A stretch of DNA of 64,000 bases from Streptomyces sp. NRRL F-5126 (GCF_000721265.1 NZ_JOFZ01000001.1:310001-374000), one strand, 5' to 3'; shown: positions 8,581 through 18,852, counted from the first letter of the stretch. Notes: generated by a model from the letters alone, not told the origin. Made by a program: numbers and translations.

Positions 8581-8789
8581 CGTGTCTCCTTCGTATCGCT
8601 CCGCCGTCGGCGCCCTGCGGCGCCGGACCGCGCCGTCCGGACCGTCTTCCAGTTTCCCGTTCAGGACCGCCGCCCATGTCCTAGACGAGAACGACATACA
8701 TAACGGTTCCCATACAAAGCACCCAGGCGCTCTCGACAGACCAATGTGAGAGGGGTCACCCTGTCATTCATCCACGCGGGGAGGCATGG

Positions 8790-9539
8790 ATGGGCAGGAG
8801 CCGCAGAACAATTCCGGAGGAGCTTCTACTGCTCGCTCTGGACCCGGCCACGGGTACCACAGCGCAGCCGCAGTCGCTCGACCTAGGCCTGGCCGGAGCA
8901 CAGCTAGTGGAGCTGGCTCTGGCGGGGCGGATAGCCCCTGACGGGGATCGTATCGCCGTGGTGATGCCGCGGCCGACCGGAGATCCGACGCTGGACTCCG
9001 CACTGGAGCTGCTGCGCAGACGCGGCAGCCCGGTACGGGCCGTCCACTGGATCGGCGGGCCCCGGCTGGGGCTGCGCCAGACCTACCTCTGCCACCTGGA
9101 GCGGTGCGGCATGGTGCATGCCGTGGCGGGCCAGATGTGCGGAGTGCTGCCGACGACGCGCTACCAGGCGACGGACACGGCGGTCAGCCGGGAGATCAGG
9201 GCCCGGCTGGACAGTGCGATCCGCACCGGCGTACCGCCGGACCCGCGGACCGCGGCGCTCGCCGCGCTGGCCCACGCGGTCGGTCTCGGCAAGCACCTCT
9301 ATCCCGGCAACGAGGGGCGCTCGTCGCGCTCCCGGCTCAGGGATCTCATCAGGCACGACCCGATGGGCGGGCTCGTCGCGCACGCCGTGATGGACGTGCA
9401 GAACGGCGTCGCCGCGCAGCCGCGCCACGCGTCCGCGCAGGGCGCGAGCGCCGCGGGCACGCCGGCGGCCGGCCGGCCGGGAGGCGTGCCGTCGCAGCCG
9501 CGTCGGGGCGGCAGCATGGCCCGTGCGGTGGTCCACTAG
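8790..9539 (+). CDS. GPP34 (GOLPH3/VPS74-like) family protein
   Basis: A 249-residue cytoplasmic protein of the bacterial GPP34 family, related to eukaryotic PI4P-binding GOLPH3. It starts with the family pattern IPEELLLLALDPATG (8-22), then DLGLAGAQLVELALAGRI (31-48), and ends with an Ala/Gly/Pro-rich tail (about residues 208-249). Streptomyces have many copies, often near regulators; the bacterial function is unknown, though lipid binding at the membrane is plausible. ATG 8790 follows GGGGAGG. It is divergent from the carboxypeptidase gene and followed by a perfect terminator hairpin. Confidence 0.88.
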   Translation: MGRSRRTIPEELLLLALDPATGTTAQPQSLDLGLAGAQLVELALAGRIAPDGDRIAVVMPRPTGDPTLDSALELLRRRGSPVRAVHWIGGPRLGLRQTYLCHLERCGMVHAVAGQMCGVLPTTRYQATDTAVSREIRARLDSAIRTGVPPDPRTAALAALAHAVGLGKHLYPGNEGRSSRSRLRDLIRHDPMGGLVAHAVMDVQNGVAAQPRHASAQGASAAGTPAAGRPGGVPSQPRRGGSMARAVVH

Positions 9540-9585
9540 GACCGCTGAGCGGCCCCTTGGCGGCCGCACAGGAGCCGTGACGTAC

Positions 9586-9623
9586 GTGCGGGGCAGTCCG
9601 GACCCATCCGGACTGCCCCGCAC
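9586..9623 (+). terminator. Terminator after the GPP34 gene
   Basis: A perfect 17-bp stem (GTGCGGGGCAGTCCGGA and its complement) with a 4-nt loop (CCCA), 47 nt past the GPP34 stop. Confidence 0.85.
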
Positions 9624-9798
9624 GCGCGTGCGGGCGCCCACGCCCCGCCTCGCGCGTCCACGCGGGTGCGCGGGCCCGGCGGTCCTGTATCGCCGTTTCC
9701 CAGCGCGGCCCGGCCCATCGATGGCAATCTGCTGAGCAGTAGATACGTACAGCTACCGCTGCACGCGCACGCCCCACCACCCGGAGGTGCAAGTCCCC

Positions 9799-10656
9799 GT
9801 GGCGTCCAACGTCAACCCCACCGTAAGGCGACGCCGATTGGGCCAGGAGCTGCGCAGGCTCCGCGAGCAGAAGGGCATGACGGCCGAGGAGGTGGCGGAG
9901 CGGCTGCTGGTCTCGCAGTCCAAGATCAGCCGGCTGGAGAACGGGCGCCGGTCGATCAGCCAGCGGGACGTGCGCGACCTGTGCGGGGTGTACGAGGTCG
10001 AGGACCGCCGCGTCGTGGATTCGCTGATGCAGATGGCGAAGGATTCGCGCCAGCAAGGATGGTGGCACGCCTTCGGCGACATCCCGTACAGCGTCTACAT
10101 CGGCCTGGAGACGGATGCGGCGTCGCTGCGCGTCTACGAACCCCAGGTGGTGCCCGGGCTCCTGCAGACGCCGCAGTACGCGGAGGCGCTCGTCGCGGGC
10201 GCACTGCCCGAGTACGCGAAGTCGGACGTGGACAAGCGCGTCGGCGTCCGCATGCGCAGGCAGGACCGGATCAAGGACATCGAGAGCCCGTTGCGGCTGT
10301 GGGCCGTGGTCGACGAGTCGGCGCTGCGCCGCGTCGTCGGCGGCCGGCACATGATGCGCGAGCAGCTCGAGCACCTGGTCGAGCAGTCCCGGCTGCCCCA
10401 TGTGACCGTGCAGGTGCTGCCGTTCGAGATGGGTGCGCACCCGGGCATCAGCGGCCACTACGCGATCCTCGAGTTCCCGGACGCCTCCGACTCCAGCGTC
10501 GTCTACATCGAGGGCGTGACGAGCGACCTGTACCTGGAGAAGGCCAACGACGTGCAGCGCTACAGCGTGATGTACGAGCACCTGCGCGCCCAGGCGCTCA
10601 ACGTCGAGCAGACCAGGGACTTCATCGCGGCCATCGCGAAGGAGTACGCCAAGTAG
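9799..10656 (+). CDS. XRE-family regulator with DUF5753 (Scr1-like)
   Basis: A 285-residue DNA-binding protein. The N-terminal helix-turn-helix (about residues 10-65: LGQELRRLREQKGMTAEEVAERLLVSQSKISRLE in two parts) is followed by the DUF5753 domain with its signature motifs VYEPQVVPGLLQTPQYAEAL and QVLPFEMGAHPGISGHYAIL. Such proteins pair with a small DUF397 protein, here at 10852, and are thought to form bld/whi-related regulatory pairs in Streptomyces. GTG 9799 is chosen because GGAGG (9783-9787) is 11 nt upstream; a GTG at 9787 would overlap that site. Complete. Confidence 0.9.
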   Translation: MASNVNPTVRRRRLGQELRRLREQKGMTAEEVAERLLVSQSKISRLENGRRSISQRDVRDLCGVYEVEDRRVVDSLMQMAKDSRQQGWWHAFGDIPYSVYIGLETDAASLRVYEPQVVPGLLQTPQYAEALVAGALPEYAKSDVDKRVGVRMRRQDRIKDIESPLRLWAVVDESALRRVVGGRHMMREQLEHLVEQSRLPHVTVQVLPFEMGAHPGISGHYAILEFPDASDSSVVYIEGVTSDLYLEKANDVQRYSVMYEHLRAQALNVEQTRDFIAAIAKEYAK

Positions 10657-10851
10657 CCGGTCGCAGACGGGTGTTGATCATGATTGCGGGCACGGTACAC
10701 CTCGCAACCGCTCGCCCGGAAGACTCACTTGGTATATGCCACTCGAATGAGTGAACGGCTCCCCCGTCCGGGGGGCGAGGCGAGTAGCGTCGATCTTGCC
10801 AGCAGAAAGTTGGCGTGTTTTCACACCACTTGCCGAACCGGAGTGAAGAAG

Positions 10852-11052
10852 ATGGCAATCCTTCAGGGCGCTACGGACACGTGGACCAAGTCCTCGTACT
10901 CCGGCGGAAACGGCGCATGCGTCGAGGTCAGGTCCCCCCAGGTCCTGGCGGTCGACGTGCGGGACTCGAAGGCCCCCGAGGGCCCCTCGATCGCCTTCTC
11001 CCCCGCGTCGTGGACGTCTTTCGTGACCGAGGTGAACGGCGGCGGGTTCTGA
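10852..11052 (+). CDS. DUF397 small protein
   Basis: A 66-residue protein of the DUF397 family, the usual partner of XRE/DUF5753 regulators. The family pattern is WTKSSYSGGNGACVEV (11-26), VDVRDSKAPEGPSIAF (34-49) and a C-terminal W-x-x-F (54-57). It is 195 nt downstream of the DUF5753 gene and probably has its own promoter, since an AT-richer stretch lies at about 10725-10750. ATG 10852 has GAGTGAAGA upstream. Likely binds or modulates the regulator; the molecular role is not established. Confidence 0.9.
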   Translation: MAILQGATDTWTKSSYSGGNGACVEVRSPQVLAVDVRDSKAPEGPSIAFSPASWTSFVTEVNGGGF

Positions 11053-11539
11053 CCCGTCCGTCCGACACGCACGACACGCACCACCTTCAGAGCCCTCTCG
11101 ACCGGTCCGCCGTCCTGGCCGAGGGGGCTCGGCCGTGCCCGCAGCCGGACACGCGGCCCCTCCGGTTCGCCCGCCTGACTTCCGCGCCTCCTCCGCGCCC
11201 TCCTTCCTCGCGCCGGCCGGGCGCGACCCGCATCCCGCCCGGCCGATTGCCTTACCTGCTCGATGAGCCCAGCAGAGAGCCCACCCATCGTGTGGGGGCC
11301 GTCACGACCATGACAACTCTTTACCTGGTCAAGGGATGGCAAAATCGTTCGCTTAGTTGACTGGCGTTCACATCTCTGACCCATATGGACCTTGACCGCG
11401 CCCCGCCTCAGAGGGTTCAATCCCCCGAAGTCCCCCAACCCGCAGGGGATTGTCTCCGGTCGGCCATCCAGAGCCGACGCCGCCCGTGACCCGGCAGAGA
11501 GCACCGGACGTTCACAAGGCGGACCCCTGGAGGGGGCAC
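11053..11539. other. 487-bp intergenic region before the symporter gene
   Basis: No convincing gene. A short hairpin (GCCCACCCA / TGTGGGGGC, about 11278-11298) and an AT-richer stretch at 11310-11370 (for example TTTACC and CAAAAT) suggest a promoter with a long leader for the sodium:solute symporter, whose ribosome-binding site GGAGGGGG is at about 11529-11536. The leader's role is unknown. Confidence 0.4.
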
Positions 11540-13108
11540 ATGAACAGCCTCGACTGGGTCGTGCTCATCGCGTACTTCGCCGTGATGATCGCGATCGGTG
11601 CCTGGTCGCACCAACGCGTGGGCAATGTCAGCGACTTCTTCACCGCCGGCGGCAAGATGCCCTGGTGGCTCTCGGGCATCTCCCACCACATGTCCGGCTA
11701 CAGCGCGGTGATGTTCACCGGGTACGCCGGCATCGCGTACACGTACGGCGTGACGTCGTTCTGGACGTGGTCCCTGCCGATCGCCGTGGGCGTCGCCATC
11801 GGCATCCGGCTCTTCGCGCCCCGGCTGAACCGGCTGCGCGGAAGGCTCCACGTGGCGTCACCGCTCGAGTACCTCAAGGACCGCTACGACGTGAAGACGC
11901 AGCAGCTGCTGGCCTGGTCGGGCGTGCTGCTGAAGATCGTCGACGTGGCCTCCAAGTGGGCCGCGATCGCCACGCTGCTCTCGGTGTTCACCGGCCTCAC
12001 CCTCACGCAGGGCATCATGATCACCGGTGCCATCACGGCCCTCTACTGCACGGTGGGCGGCCTGTGGGCGGACGCGCTGACCGAACTGGGCCAGTTCATC
12101 ATCCAGTTCGTCGCCGGCATCGCCATGCTGGTGGCGGTCATGGCGAAGCTGGGCGGGTTCAGCACGCTGTGGACGGTGTGGGACAAGCTGCCCTCGGGGC
12201 ACGGGGACCCGACGGCAGGCCCGTACACCGGAATCTTCCTGGTGGCGTTCCTCTTCATCAAGACCTTCGAGTACAACGGCGGCATGTGGAACCAGGCGCA
12301 GCGCTACATGGCGACGCGCTCGCCACGGGAGGCCCGCCGCTCGGCGACGCTGTCCTCGGTGCTCTGGCTGATCTGGCCGCTGGTGCTGTTCTTCCCGATG
12401 TGGTGCTCGCCGCTGCTCGTGCACGCGACCAAGCCGGACGCCTCGGACTCGTACGCGCTCATGACCGAACAGCTCATCCCGCACGGCCTGCTGGGCCTGA
12501 TCGTGGTGGGCTTCTTCTCGCACACGATGGCGATGTGCTCGGGTGACGCGAACGCGATCTCCGCCGTGTTCACGCGCGACCTGATGCCGGTGCTGTCGAA
12601 GGCGGCCCGTACGTGGTCGAGCCGTGCGGGCCTGATCGCGGCGCGCTGGTCGACGATCGCGTTCCTCGGCCTTTCGATGGCGGTGGCGACGCAGGTCAAC
12701 TCGCCCACGTTCAAGGACATCATCACCGTCGTGATCAAGTGGGTCGCGGGCCTGATGGGCCCGATCGCGATCCCGTTCATGCTCGGCATGCTGCGCACGT
12801 TCCGCCGCTCGGGACCGTTCGCGGCGATCACGAGCTGGGCGGCGGGCCTGGTGGCGTTCTGGCTGGTGAACTACCCGATCAACTGGGCGGTCTCGGGCGG
12901 GGTCGGCCTGGAGTACCAGGTCTCGGTGCCGCTCGTGGTCTCGCTGATCCTCTACATCGGCCTCGGCTTCCTCAAGCCGCAGGACAGGCCGGGCCTCGAC
13001 GAGCTGCTCGCCAAGATCAACGAGGACGGGCCCGGGCCGGCGGCGCAGGGCGCCGCGGCCGTTCCCTCACAGCAGTCGAAGGGCGCGGAGAGCGAGCCGA
13101 CAGCCTGA
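11540..13108 (+). CDS. Sodium:solute symporter (SSF/SLC5 family)
   Basis: A 522-residue inner-membrane secondary transporter with about 13-14 hydrophobic helices. The first helix, LDWVVLIAYFAVMIAIG, leads into the SSF pattern FFTAGGKMPWWLSGISHHMSGYSA (35-58), and a later helix has GGLWADALTELGQFIIQF. These are typical of sugar or carboxylate symporters; the closest functional group could be SGLT-like sugar carriers, but the substrate cannot be read from sequence. ATG 11540 follows GGAGGGGG. The hydrophilic C-terminal tail (about 490-522) is Pro/Ala-rich. Monocistronic; the next gene is convergent. Confidence 0.88.
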   Translation: MNSLDWVVLIAYFAVMIAIGAWSHQRVGNVSDFFTAGGKMPWWLSGISHHMSGYSAVMFTGYAGIAYTYGVTSFWTWSLPIAVGVAIGIRLFAPRLNRLRGRLHVASPLEYLKDRYDVKTQQLLAWSGVLLKIVDVASKWAAIATLLSVFTGLTLTQGIMITGAITALYCTVGGLWADALTELGQFIIQFVAGIAMLVAVMAKLGGFSTLWTVWDKLPSGHGDPTAGPYTGIFLVAFLFIKTFEYNGGMWNQAQRYMATRSPREARRSATLSSVLWLIWPLVLFFPMWCSPLLVHATKPDASDSYALMTEQLIPHGLLGLIVVGFFSHTMAMCSGDANAISAVFTRDLMPVLSKAARTWSSRAGLIAARWSTIAFLGLSMAVATQVNSPTFKDIITVVIKWVAGLMGPIAIPFMLGMLRTFRRSGPFAAITSWAAGLVAFWLVNYPINWAVSGGVGLEYQVSVPLVVSLILYIGLGFLKPQDRPGLDELLAKINEDGPGPAAQGAAAVPSQQSKGAESEPTA

Positions 13109-13131
13109 ACCCGCCTGTCAGGCATACGCGT

Positions 13132-14196
13132 TCAGGCACACGGGTACCGGCGCAGCCACGCGCCGGCCCGTGTGCCGTCGCCGTGCAGGGCCTGGGGCTG
13201 GGTGAGTTCCATCGCGAGGTCGTCCGCGAGTTCGAGGATCGTGGCCCTGCCCTCCAGTTCGGCGAGCCACGCAGGCGGGAGCGCCGTCTCGCCGTGCCAG
13301 GCGCCGAGGAGTGCCCCGCACAGCGACGGCGCGGACGCGGCCGTCGGGCCCGACGTCGCGAGGGACAGCCCGTGCCGTACATCCTCGGCGACGAGTGCGC
13401 AGTACACCGCGGCGGCGAGCGCGTCCTCCGCCCCGCCCGCCGCGCCGAGTGACGCGACGCGCTCGGCGTCCGGGGCGCCCAGCCGTACGCTGCCCAGCGC
13501 CTCGCCCAGCGCCCGCGCCACCGGCTCATGGCCGGGCTCGGTCGCCAGCACCGCGAGAGCGCCCTGCACCGCGGCCGCCAGGGGCGCGCCGCGCGCGAGC
13601 CCGTGCACGATGACCGCGTAGGCGGACGCCGCGAGGCAGGCGGCGGGATGCCCGTGCGTGTGCACCGCGCACTCCCCGGCGAGCAGGGACACCAGCTCGG
13701 GCTCCCACCCCACAAGCAGCCCGAACGGCGCCGACCTCAGCACGGCGCCCGCGTCGTGTGCCCGCGGGTTCTTGGGCTTGTCGCGCGTGCCCATCACGTC
13801 GTCGCCGAGGCCGAGCAGCAGCGGCCTCGGCGGGTCGCGGCGCGCGTACAGCCACTCCTCCATGGCCAGCCAGCCGTTGTCGGCACGGCGCTCGTCGGGG
13901 CCCCAGTCGTGCTGGGTCGCGAACCACCGGCGGTGTGCACGGTGCACGTCCGTCGGGGGGTGCCACTGGCCGGTGTCCCTGCGCACCTGCGCGCGGATCA
14001 GGCCGTCCACCGTGAAGAGGGTCAGCTGCGTCGCCCACGTCACCGGGCCGGGCACCGGCTCGTCACGGGCCTGGGCGCCGGGCTCCGCGCCGGGGACGCC
14101 GGCGCTCAGGGCGTCGCCGATGGCGCCGCCCAGCAGGCAGCCGCGCACACGGCTGCGGAAGTCCTGCTGCTCGGCCCGGCCCCACACCGCGCTCAC
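13132..14196 (-). CDS. ADP-ribosylglycohydrolase-like protein lacking catalytic aspartates
   Basis: The fold is that of DraG-type ADP-ribosylglycohydrolases: RGCLLGGAIGDALSAGVPG (18-36) near the N-terminus, TLFTVDGLIRA (59-69), and CGALLGAWHG near the C-terminus. The metal-binding motifs are changed. Where active members have (S/T)DDTQ this protein has TWATQ (53-57), and where they have GDSDS or GDTDT it has SGPTAAS (282-288). It is therefore unlikely to hydrolyse ADP-ribose through the usual two-Mg2+ site and may be a binding protein or pseudoenzyme. The GTG start has GGGGAG 5 nt upstream. 354 residues, reading frame intact. Confidence 0.82.
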   Translation of the reverse strand: MSAVWGRAEQQDFRSRVRGCLLGGAIGDALSAGVPGAEPGAQARDEPVPGPVTWATQLTLFTVDGLIRAQVRRDTGQWHPPTDVHRAHRRWFATQHDWGPDERRADNGWLAMEEWLYARRDPPRPLLLGLGDDVMGTRDKPKNPRAHDAGAVLRSAPFGLLVGWEPELVSLLAGECAVHTHGHPAACLAASAYAVIVHGLARGAPLAAAVQGALAVLATEPGHEPVARALGEALGSVRLGAPDAERVASLGAAGGAEDALAAAVYCALVAEDVRHGLSLATSGPTAASAPSLCGALLGAWHGETALPPAWLAELEGRATILELADDLAMELTQPQALHGDGTRAGAWLRRYPCA

Positions 14197-14295
14197 GCGT
14201 CACTCCCCACACACACCGGTCCGTCGACCCCGCCGGCCCGCCGGGCCGCCCGCGAAGCGCAAACCTACCTCCGCCGGGCCGGTCCGCGCGGCCGG

Positions 14296-14331
14296 TTCGC
14301 CGCCGGTTCGCCGCCGGTTCGCCGCACTGCT
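14296..14331. repeat. Three 11-bp tandem repeats
   Basis: CCGGTTCGCCG occurs three times in direct succession just past the fbiC stop codon, in the gap before the ADP-ribosylglycohydrolase-like gene. No function is apparent. Confidence 0.5.
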
Positions 14332-16946
14332 CAGTCCGCCACCAGCGGCAGCAGCTCGGGCAGGTGGCCGTCCGACGCCGACGCGGCACGCAGGCGCTCC
14401 TCGGGCACCTCCCCGTACAGCGTCGTACGCGGCCGTACCGGCCGGCCCGCCGCCTCGGCGATGGCCGTCAGGTCCTTGACGGACTTGTAGGAGCCGTAAC
14501 CGGAGCCGGCCATACGGGAGATGGTCTCCTCCATCAGCGTCCCGCCGAGGTCGTCGGCGCCCGAGCGCAGCATCTCCGCCGCGCCCTGCGTACCCAGCTT
14601 CACCCAGCTGGTCTGGATGTGCGGGATGTGCGGGTGCAGCAGCAGCCGCGCCATCGCCGTCACCGCGCGGTTGTCGCGGTCGGTCGGGCCGGGGCGCGCG
14701 ATGCCCGCCAGGTAGACCGGCGCGTTGGTGTGGATGAACGGCAGGGTGACGAACTCCGTGAAACCGCCGGTCTCCTGCTGGACGGCGGCGAGCGTGCGCA
14801 GGTGGCCGAGCCAGTGGCGCGGCTGGTCGACGTGGCCGTACATCATCGTCGACGACGACCGGATGCCCAGCTCGTGCGCTGTTTTGACGACCTCGATCCA
14901 GGTCGCCGTCGGCAGCTTGCCCTTCGTGAGGATCCAGCGGACCTCGTCGTCGAGGATCTCCGCCGCCGTCCCGGGGATCGACCCGAGCCCGGCCTCCTTC
15001 GCCGCCGTCAGCCACTCGCGGATCGAAAGGCCGGTGCGCGAGGCGCCGTTGACGATCTCCATCGGCGAGAAGGCGTGCACGTGCATGCCCGGCACCCGCT
15101 CCTTCACGGCGCGCGCGATGTCGAAGTAGGCGGTGCCGGGCAGGTCCGGGTGGATGCCGCCCTGCATGCACACCTCCACCGCGCCGACCTCCCAGGCCTG
15201 TTCGGCGCGGTCGGCGACCTGCGAGAGCGACAGCGTGTAGGCGTCGGCGTCGGTGCGGCGCTGCGCGAACGCGCAGAAACGGCAGCCGGTGTAGCAGACG
15301 TTGGTGAAGTTGATGTTGCGGGTGACGATGTACGTCACGTCGTCGCCGACCACGTCGCGCCGCAGCTCGTCCGCGATGCGGGTGAGCGCGTCGAGGGCGG
15401 GCCCGTCGGCGTGGAAGAGGGCGAGCGCCTCGTCGTCGGTCAGCCGCGTCGGGTCGTCGGCCGCCTGCCCCAGCGCGGCGCGCACGTCCGTGTCGATGCG
15501 CTCGGGCACCATGCCGGGCGCCGCGGCCTCGCGCAGCGCGTCCCAGTCCCCGTACACGGCGTCGAAGTCGTCGCGGCGGTCGGAGGTGCGGCCCTCGGTG
15601 TCGATGGTCCTGTGCAGGTCGACGCGCCCGCTGGAGGTGAACGCCTCGTCCGGCTCCTGCCAGGGCAGGCCGGCGGGCACGGCGTCCTCGCGTGCGAGTC
15701 CGGTCTCCGGGTCGGCGAGCGCGGTGACGTGCGGGAGCAGGCGCGGGTCGAGCCAGGGCTCGCCGCGCTTGATGAACTCCGGGTAGATGGTGAGGCGTTC
15801 GCGCAACTCGAATCCGGACTCCGCCGTGCGCGCGGCCAGTTCGTCGATCTGCGGCCAGGGGCGTTCCGGGTTGACGTGGTCGGGTGTCAGGGGCGAGACG
15901 CCGCCCCAGTCGTCGATGCCCGCGCCGATCAGCAGCGCGTACTCGGCGTCGACCAGGTTCGGCGGCGCCTGGATGCGCGCCGACGGGCCGAGGATGTGCC
16001 GGGCGACGGCGATCGCGGCCGCCAGCTCCTCCAGCTCGGCGTCGGGCATGCCGCGCATCGCCGTGTCCGGCTTGGCGCGGAAGTTCTGCACGATGACTTC
16101 CTGGATGCCGTGGTACGCGCGTGCGGTGCGGCGCAGCGCGAACAGGGCGTCGGCGCGCTCCTCGTACGTCTCGCCGATCCCGATCAGCAGGCCCGTCGTG
16201 AACGGCACGTTGGACCGGCCGGCGTCCTCAAGGACCCGCAGCCGCACGGCGGGCTCCTTGTCGGGCGAGCCGTGGTGCGGGCCGCCGGGCTCGGACCACA
16301 GGCGGGTCGCGGTCGTCTCCAGCATCATGCCCATGGACGGGGCGACCGGCTTGAGCCGCTGGAGGTCCGTCCACGACATGACGCCCGGGTTGAGGTGCGG
16401 CAGCAGCCCCGTCTCCTCAAGGACGCGGACCGCCATGGCGCGCACGTACGCCAGCGTGTCGTCGTACCCCTCGGCCTCCAGCCACTCGCGCGCCTCGGGC
16501 CAGCGGGCCTCGGGCTTGTCGCCGAGCGTGAACAGCGCCTCCTTGCAGCCGAGGGCCGCGCCCTCGCGGGCGATCGCGAGTACCTCGTCGGGCGAGAGGA
16601 ACATCGAGTGGCCCGCGCGGCGCAGCTTGCCCGGCACGGTCACGAAGGTGCAGTAGTGGCACGTGTCACGGCACAGGCGGGTGAGCGGGATGAACACCTT
16701 GCGCGAGTACGTGATGACCCCGGCGCGCCCCGCCGCCTCGAGCCCGGCGTCGCGGACGCGCGCGGCGGACGCGGCGAGGTCGGTGAGGTCGTCGCCTCGG
16801 GCCCGCAGCAGTACGGCCGCCTCGGCGGCGTCGAGCGCGACGCCGTCCCTGGCGCGTTTGAGGGCACGGCGCATGGAGTTGGCGGTGGGCCGGTTGGCGA
16901 CGGGCCGGTCATCGGCCCCTGACCCGTCGGGCGCGTACGTAGTCAT
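14331..16946 (-). CDS. fbiC: FO synthase (7,8-didemethyl-8-hydroxy-5-deazariboflavin synthase)
   Basis: Makes the deazaflavin FO, precursor of coenzyme F420, from tyrosine and 5-amino-6-ribitylaminouracil. The 871-residue protein fuses two radical-SAM enzymes. The CofG-like half has C92-x3-C96-x2-C99 ([11 protein letters not shown]). The CofH-like half has a second C-x3-C-x2-C ([11 protein letters not shown], about 549-559), followed by [10 protein letters not shown] and the FSPMEI segment. Both [4Fe-4S] motifs are intact, so the enzyme should be complete. ATG 16946 gives MTTYAPDG; the frame runs upstream to 17111, but that part is composition noise. No other F420 genes are in the window. Confidence 0.96.
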   Translation of the reverse strand: MTTYAPDGSGADDRPVANRPTANSMRRALKRARDGVALDAAEAAVLLRARGDDLTDLAASAARVRDAGLEAAGRAGVITYSRKVFIPLTRLCRDTCHYCTFVTVPGKLRRAGHSMFLSPDEVLAIAREGAALGCKEALFTLGDKPEARWPEAREWLEAEGYDDTLAYVRAMAVRVLEETGLLPHLNPGVMSWTDLQRLKPVAPSMGMMLETTATRLWSEPGGPHHGSPDKEPAVRLRVLEDAGRSNVPFTTGLLIGIGETYEERADALFALRRTARAYHGIQEVIVQNFRAKPDTAMRGMPDAELEELAAAIAVARHILGPSARIQAPPNLVDAEYALLIGAGIDDWGGVSPLTPDHVNPERPWPQIDELAARTAESGFELRERLTIYPEFIKRGEPWLDPRLLPHVTALADPETGLAREDAVPAGLPWQEPDEAFTSSGRVDLHRTIDTEGRTSDRRDDFDAVYGDWDALREAAAPGMVPERIDTDVRAALGQAADDPTRLTDDEALALFHADGPALDALTRIADELRRDVVGDDVTYIVTRNINFTNVCYTGCRFCAFAQRRTDADAYTLSLSQVADRAEQAWEVGAVEVCMQGGIHPDLPGTAYFDIARAVKERVPGMHVHAFSPMEIVNGASRTGLSIREWLTAAKEAGLGSIPGTAAEILDDEVRWILTKGKLPTATWIEVVKTAHELGIRSSSTMMYGHVDQPRHWLGHLRTLAAVQQETGGFTEFVTLPFIHTNAPVYLAGIARPGPTDRDNRAVTAMARLLLHPHIPHIQTSWVKLGTQGAAEMLRSGADDLGGTLMEETISRMAGSGYGSYKSVKDLTAIAEAAGRPVRPRTTLYGEVPEERLRAASASDGHLPELLPLVAD

Positions 16947-17788
16947 CCGACGAGCATACGTACGCGCAGGCCGCACGCACGGGGCGGCGTGCGGCGCGCG
17001 GCGCGCGTGCGCGGGCGGCGGCGCCCCGCCCCGGCACGGGCCGCCGCACGGTTGCCGGGGCGGGGCACCGTGTCTCGGGGCACCCCGGGCCGGTGGACGG
17101 CTGCCGCGCACCGCGGCGCAGAGCTCATTCGTCGACGGTCAGCGCACGGCGTCAGGCGCGGGCGTACGGGCATCGCGTGGCGGGTGCTGATGACGGGCGC
17201 CCTACGCGGGTCGGTGCCGGTCCTGGCGGGACGGCAGGACCGGCGGCAATCCGCGCGTTTGCCCGTGCGAGGGCAGCCGCTGACAGAGGTCATGGCACAG
17301 TGGCGGGGCCGCCGCAACGACCCCACGCCGGGCCAGGCCCCGTGCACAGCCGACACATCGGCAGGCTGGAGGGCGAGCGCTACGAGCGATTCGCGCGTTC
17401 CCCGGCGCAGAGCCGCCGGGTTCGCCGACGCCACCGCGTGCACCGGACGCACGGGCGCCACGGGCTTTTCGCGTGTTCGCCACCGCGACGCCACCCGCCC
17501 GACCCTCCGATCTTCCTGGACGCGGACGCCGCGCGCTGCACGTCGGGCGCCGAACGCGCGGGCGATCAGAAGACCGTGTCCAGGAGGAAGGGGCGGGCTC
17601 CGGCAGGCGGCGCGTCGCACGGATGATGTCCGGCATTCCCGGCATGATGCGCTGGGTGCGCGGACCGTCCCGCGTACGCCGAAGAGTCCCACTCGCGGAC
17701 GCAGCGCCGCCGGATCGCCGGCACCGGCCCTGCGCAGAGCGGGCCAGGGACGGGGGCGGTCCCGGACCGGTCCGAGAGGACGGCCGAG
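16947..17788. other. 842-bp region without a supportable gene
   Basis: Long open frames exist on both strands, but they overlap one another, are Arg/Pro-rich and match nothing I recognise. Codon positions show no consistent GC3 bias. The region separates the divergent fbiC and YhgE-like genes and probably holds their promoters; it may also contain decayed sequence. Confidence 0.45.
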
Positions 17789-18850
17789 TTGGGTTCCTCC
17801 GCTTCCGCCCCCGCGTCCGACCGGCCGCCGGGCACGCCCGGATTCGTCTCGGAGGTGCGCGACTCCGTCAACCTGCGCGGATTCCTCCTCGTCGTCGGGG
17901 CGCTACTCCTCCAACTGGCTTTCATCGTCTCGTACATCGGGGCCTTCCACGCGCCGAGCCCGCACCGGATCCCCATCGCCGTGGCCGCACCGCGGCAGAA
18001 GGCGCAGCAGACGGCGGCCCGCCTCGACTCGCTGCCGGGTTCGCCGTTGAAGGCCCGCACCGTCGCCGGGCAGGCCGAGGCGCGCCAGGAGATCCTGCGC
18101 CGCGATGTGGACGCCGCACTCGTGGTCGACCCGAGGAGCAGGACCGACACCCTGCTCGTCGCATCGGCGGACGGTCCGCCCGTCGCCGCCGCTGTCGAGC
18201 AGGTCGTGCGGAAGGTCGAGTCGTCCCAGCACCGGGGGCTGCGCACCCGGGACATCCGGGCGCCCAGCAGCCGGGATTCGCGAGGACTGGCGTCGTTCTA
18301 CCTGGTCATCGGGTGGATGGTCGGCGGCTACCTCGCCGCCTCGATCCTCGCCGTGGTGGCGGGAGCGCGGCCGAGCACGCTGCACCGCACGGTGATCCGG
18401 CTGATCGCGCTGGCCCTGTACGCGGTCGCGTCCGGGCTGGGCGGCGCGATCATCGCGGGCCCGGTACTGCACGCGCTGCCAGGGCACTTCGCACAGCTTT
18501 GGGCAGTGGGCGCGCTGACGGTGTTCGCGGCGGCCGCGGTCACGGTGGCGTTGCAGGTCCTGCTGGGTGTCCTCGGTATCGGCGTGGCGATCCTGCTGTT
18601 CGTCGTCATCGGCAATCCGAGCGCGGGCGGCGCCTACCCGTACCCGCTGCTGCCCCCGTTCTGGCGCACCGTCGGCCCGTACATCCCGACCGGGGCGGCG
18701 ACCAACGCGGTGCGCAACATCGTCTACTTCTCGGGGAACGCGGTGACGGGCCCGCTCTGCGTGCTCGGCGCGTACGCCTTCGGCGGCATCGTGCTGTCCG
18801 TCGTGCTGTCGGCCGTCATCCGGCGACGCCCGCCCCGCGCGGGCGGCTGA
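17789..18850 (+). CDS. YhgE/Pip-like or DUF3533 membrane protein (ABC-2 type fold)
   Basis: A 353-residue protein with an N-terminal helix (GFLLVVGALLLQLAFIVSYIG, read as about residues 31-51), a 100-150-residue outside domain (RIPIAVAAP...), then five hydrophobic helices to the C-terminus. The order (helix, extracytoplasmic loop, cluster of five helices) is that of the YhgE/DUF3533 branch of ABC-2 membrane proteins, which act in export or as phage/toxin receptors elsewhere. The substrate is unknown and no ATPase gene is adjacent. The TTG start has AGAGGA about 8 nt upstream. Other upstream starts are possible. Confidence 0.72.
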   Translation: MGSSASAPASDRPPGTPGFVSEVRDSVNLRGFLLVVGALLLQLAFIVSYIGAFHAPSPHRIPIAVAAPRQKAQQTAARLDSLPGSPLKARTVAGQAEARQEILRRDVDAALVVDPRSRTDTLLVASADGPPVAAAVEQVVRKVESSQHRGLRTRDIRAPSSRDSRGLASFYLVIGWMVGGYLAASILAVVAGARPSTLHRTVIRLIALALYAVASGLGGAIIAGPVLHALPGHFAQLWAVGALTVFAAAAVTVALQVLLGVLGIGVAILLFVVIGNPSAGGAYPYPLLPPFWRTVGPYIPTGAATNAVRNIVYFSGNAVTGPLCVLGAYAFGGIVLSVVLSAVIRRRPPRAGG

Positions 18851-18852
18851 GG

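Noticed and set aside
11405..11435. tRNA T-arm-like sequence GGGTTCAATCCC
   Set aside because: The flanking bases do not form the T-stem pairs, and no acceptor, D or anticodon arms are found.
14364..16922. 852-codon open frame on the plus strand
   Set aside because: It is exactly antisense to fbiC, whose radical-SAM motifs are unambiguous.
16947..17788. Several Arg-rich open frames, possible hidden gene
   Set aside because: No recognisable motif, no ribosome-binding site and mutual overlap on both strands; kept only as an unexplained gap.
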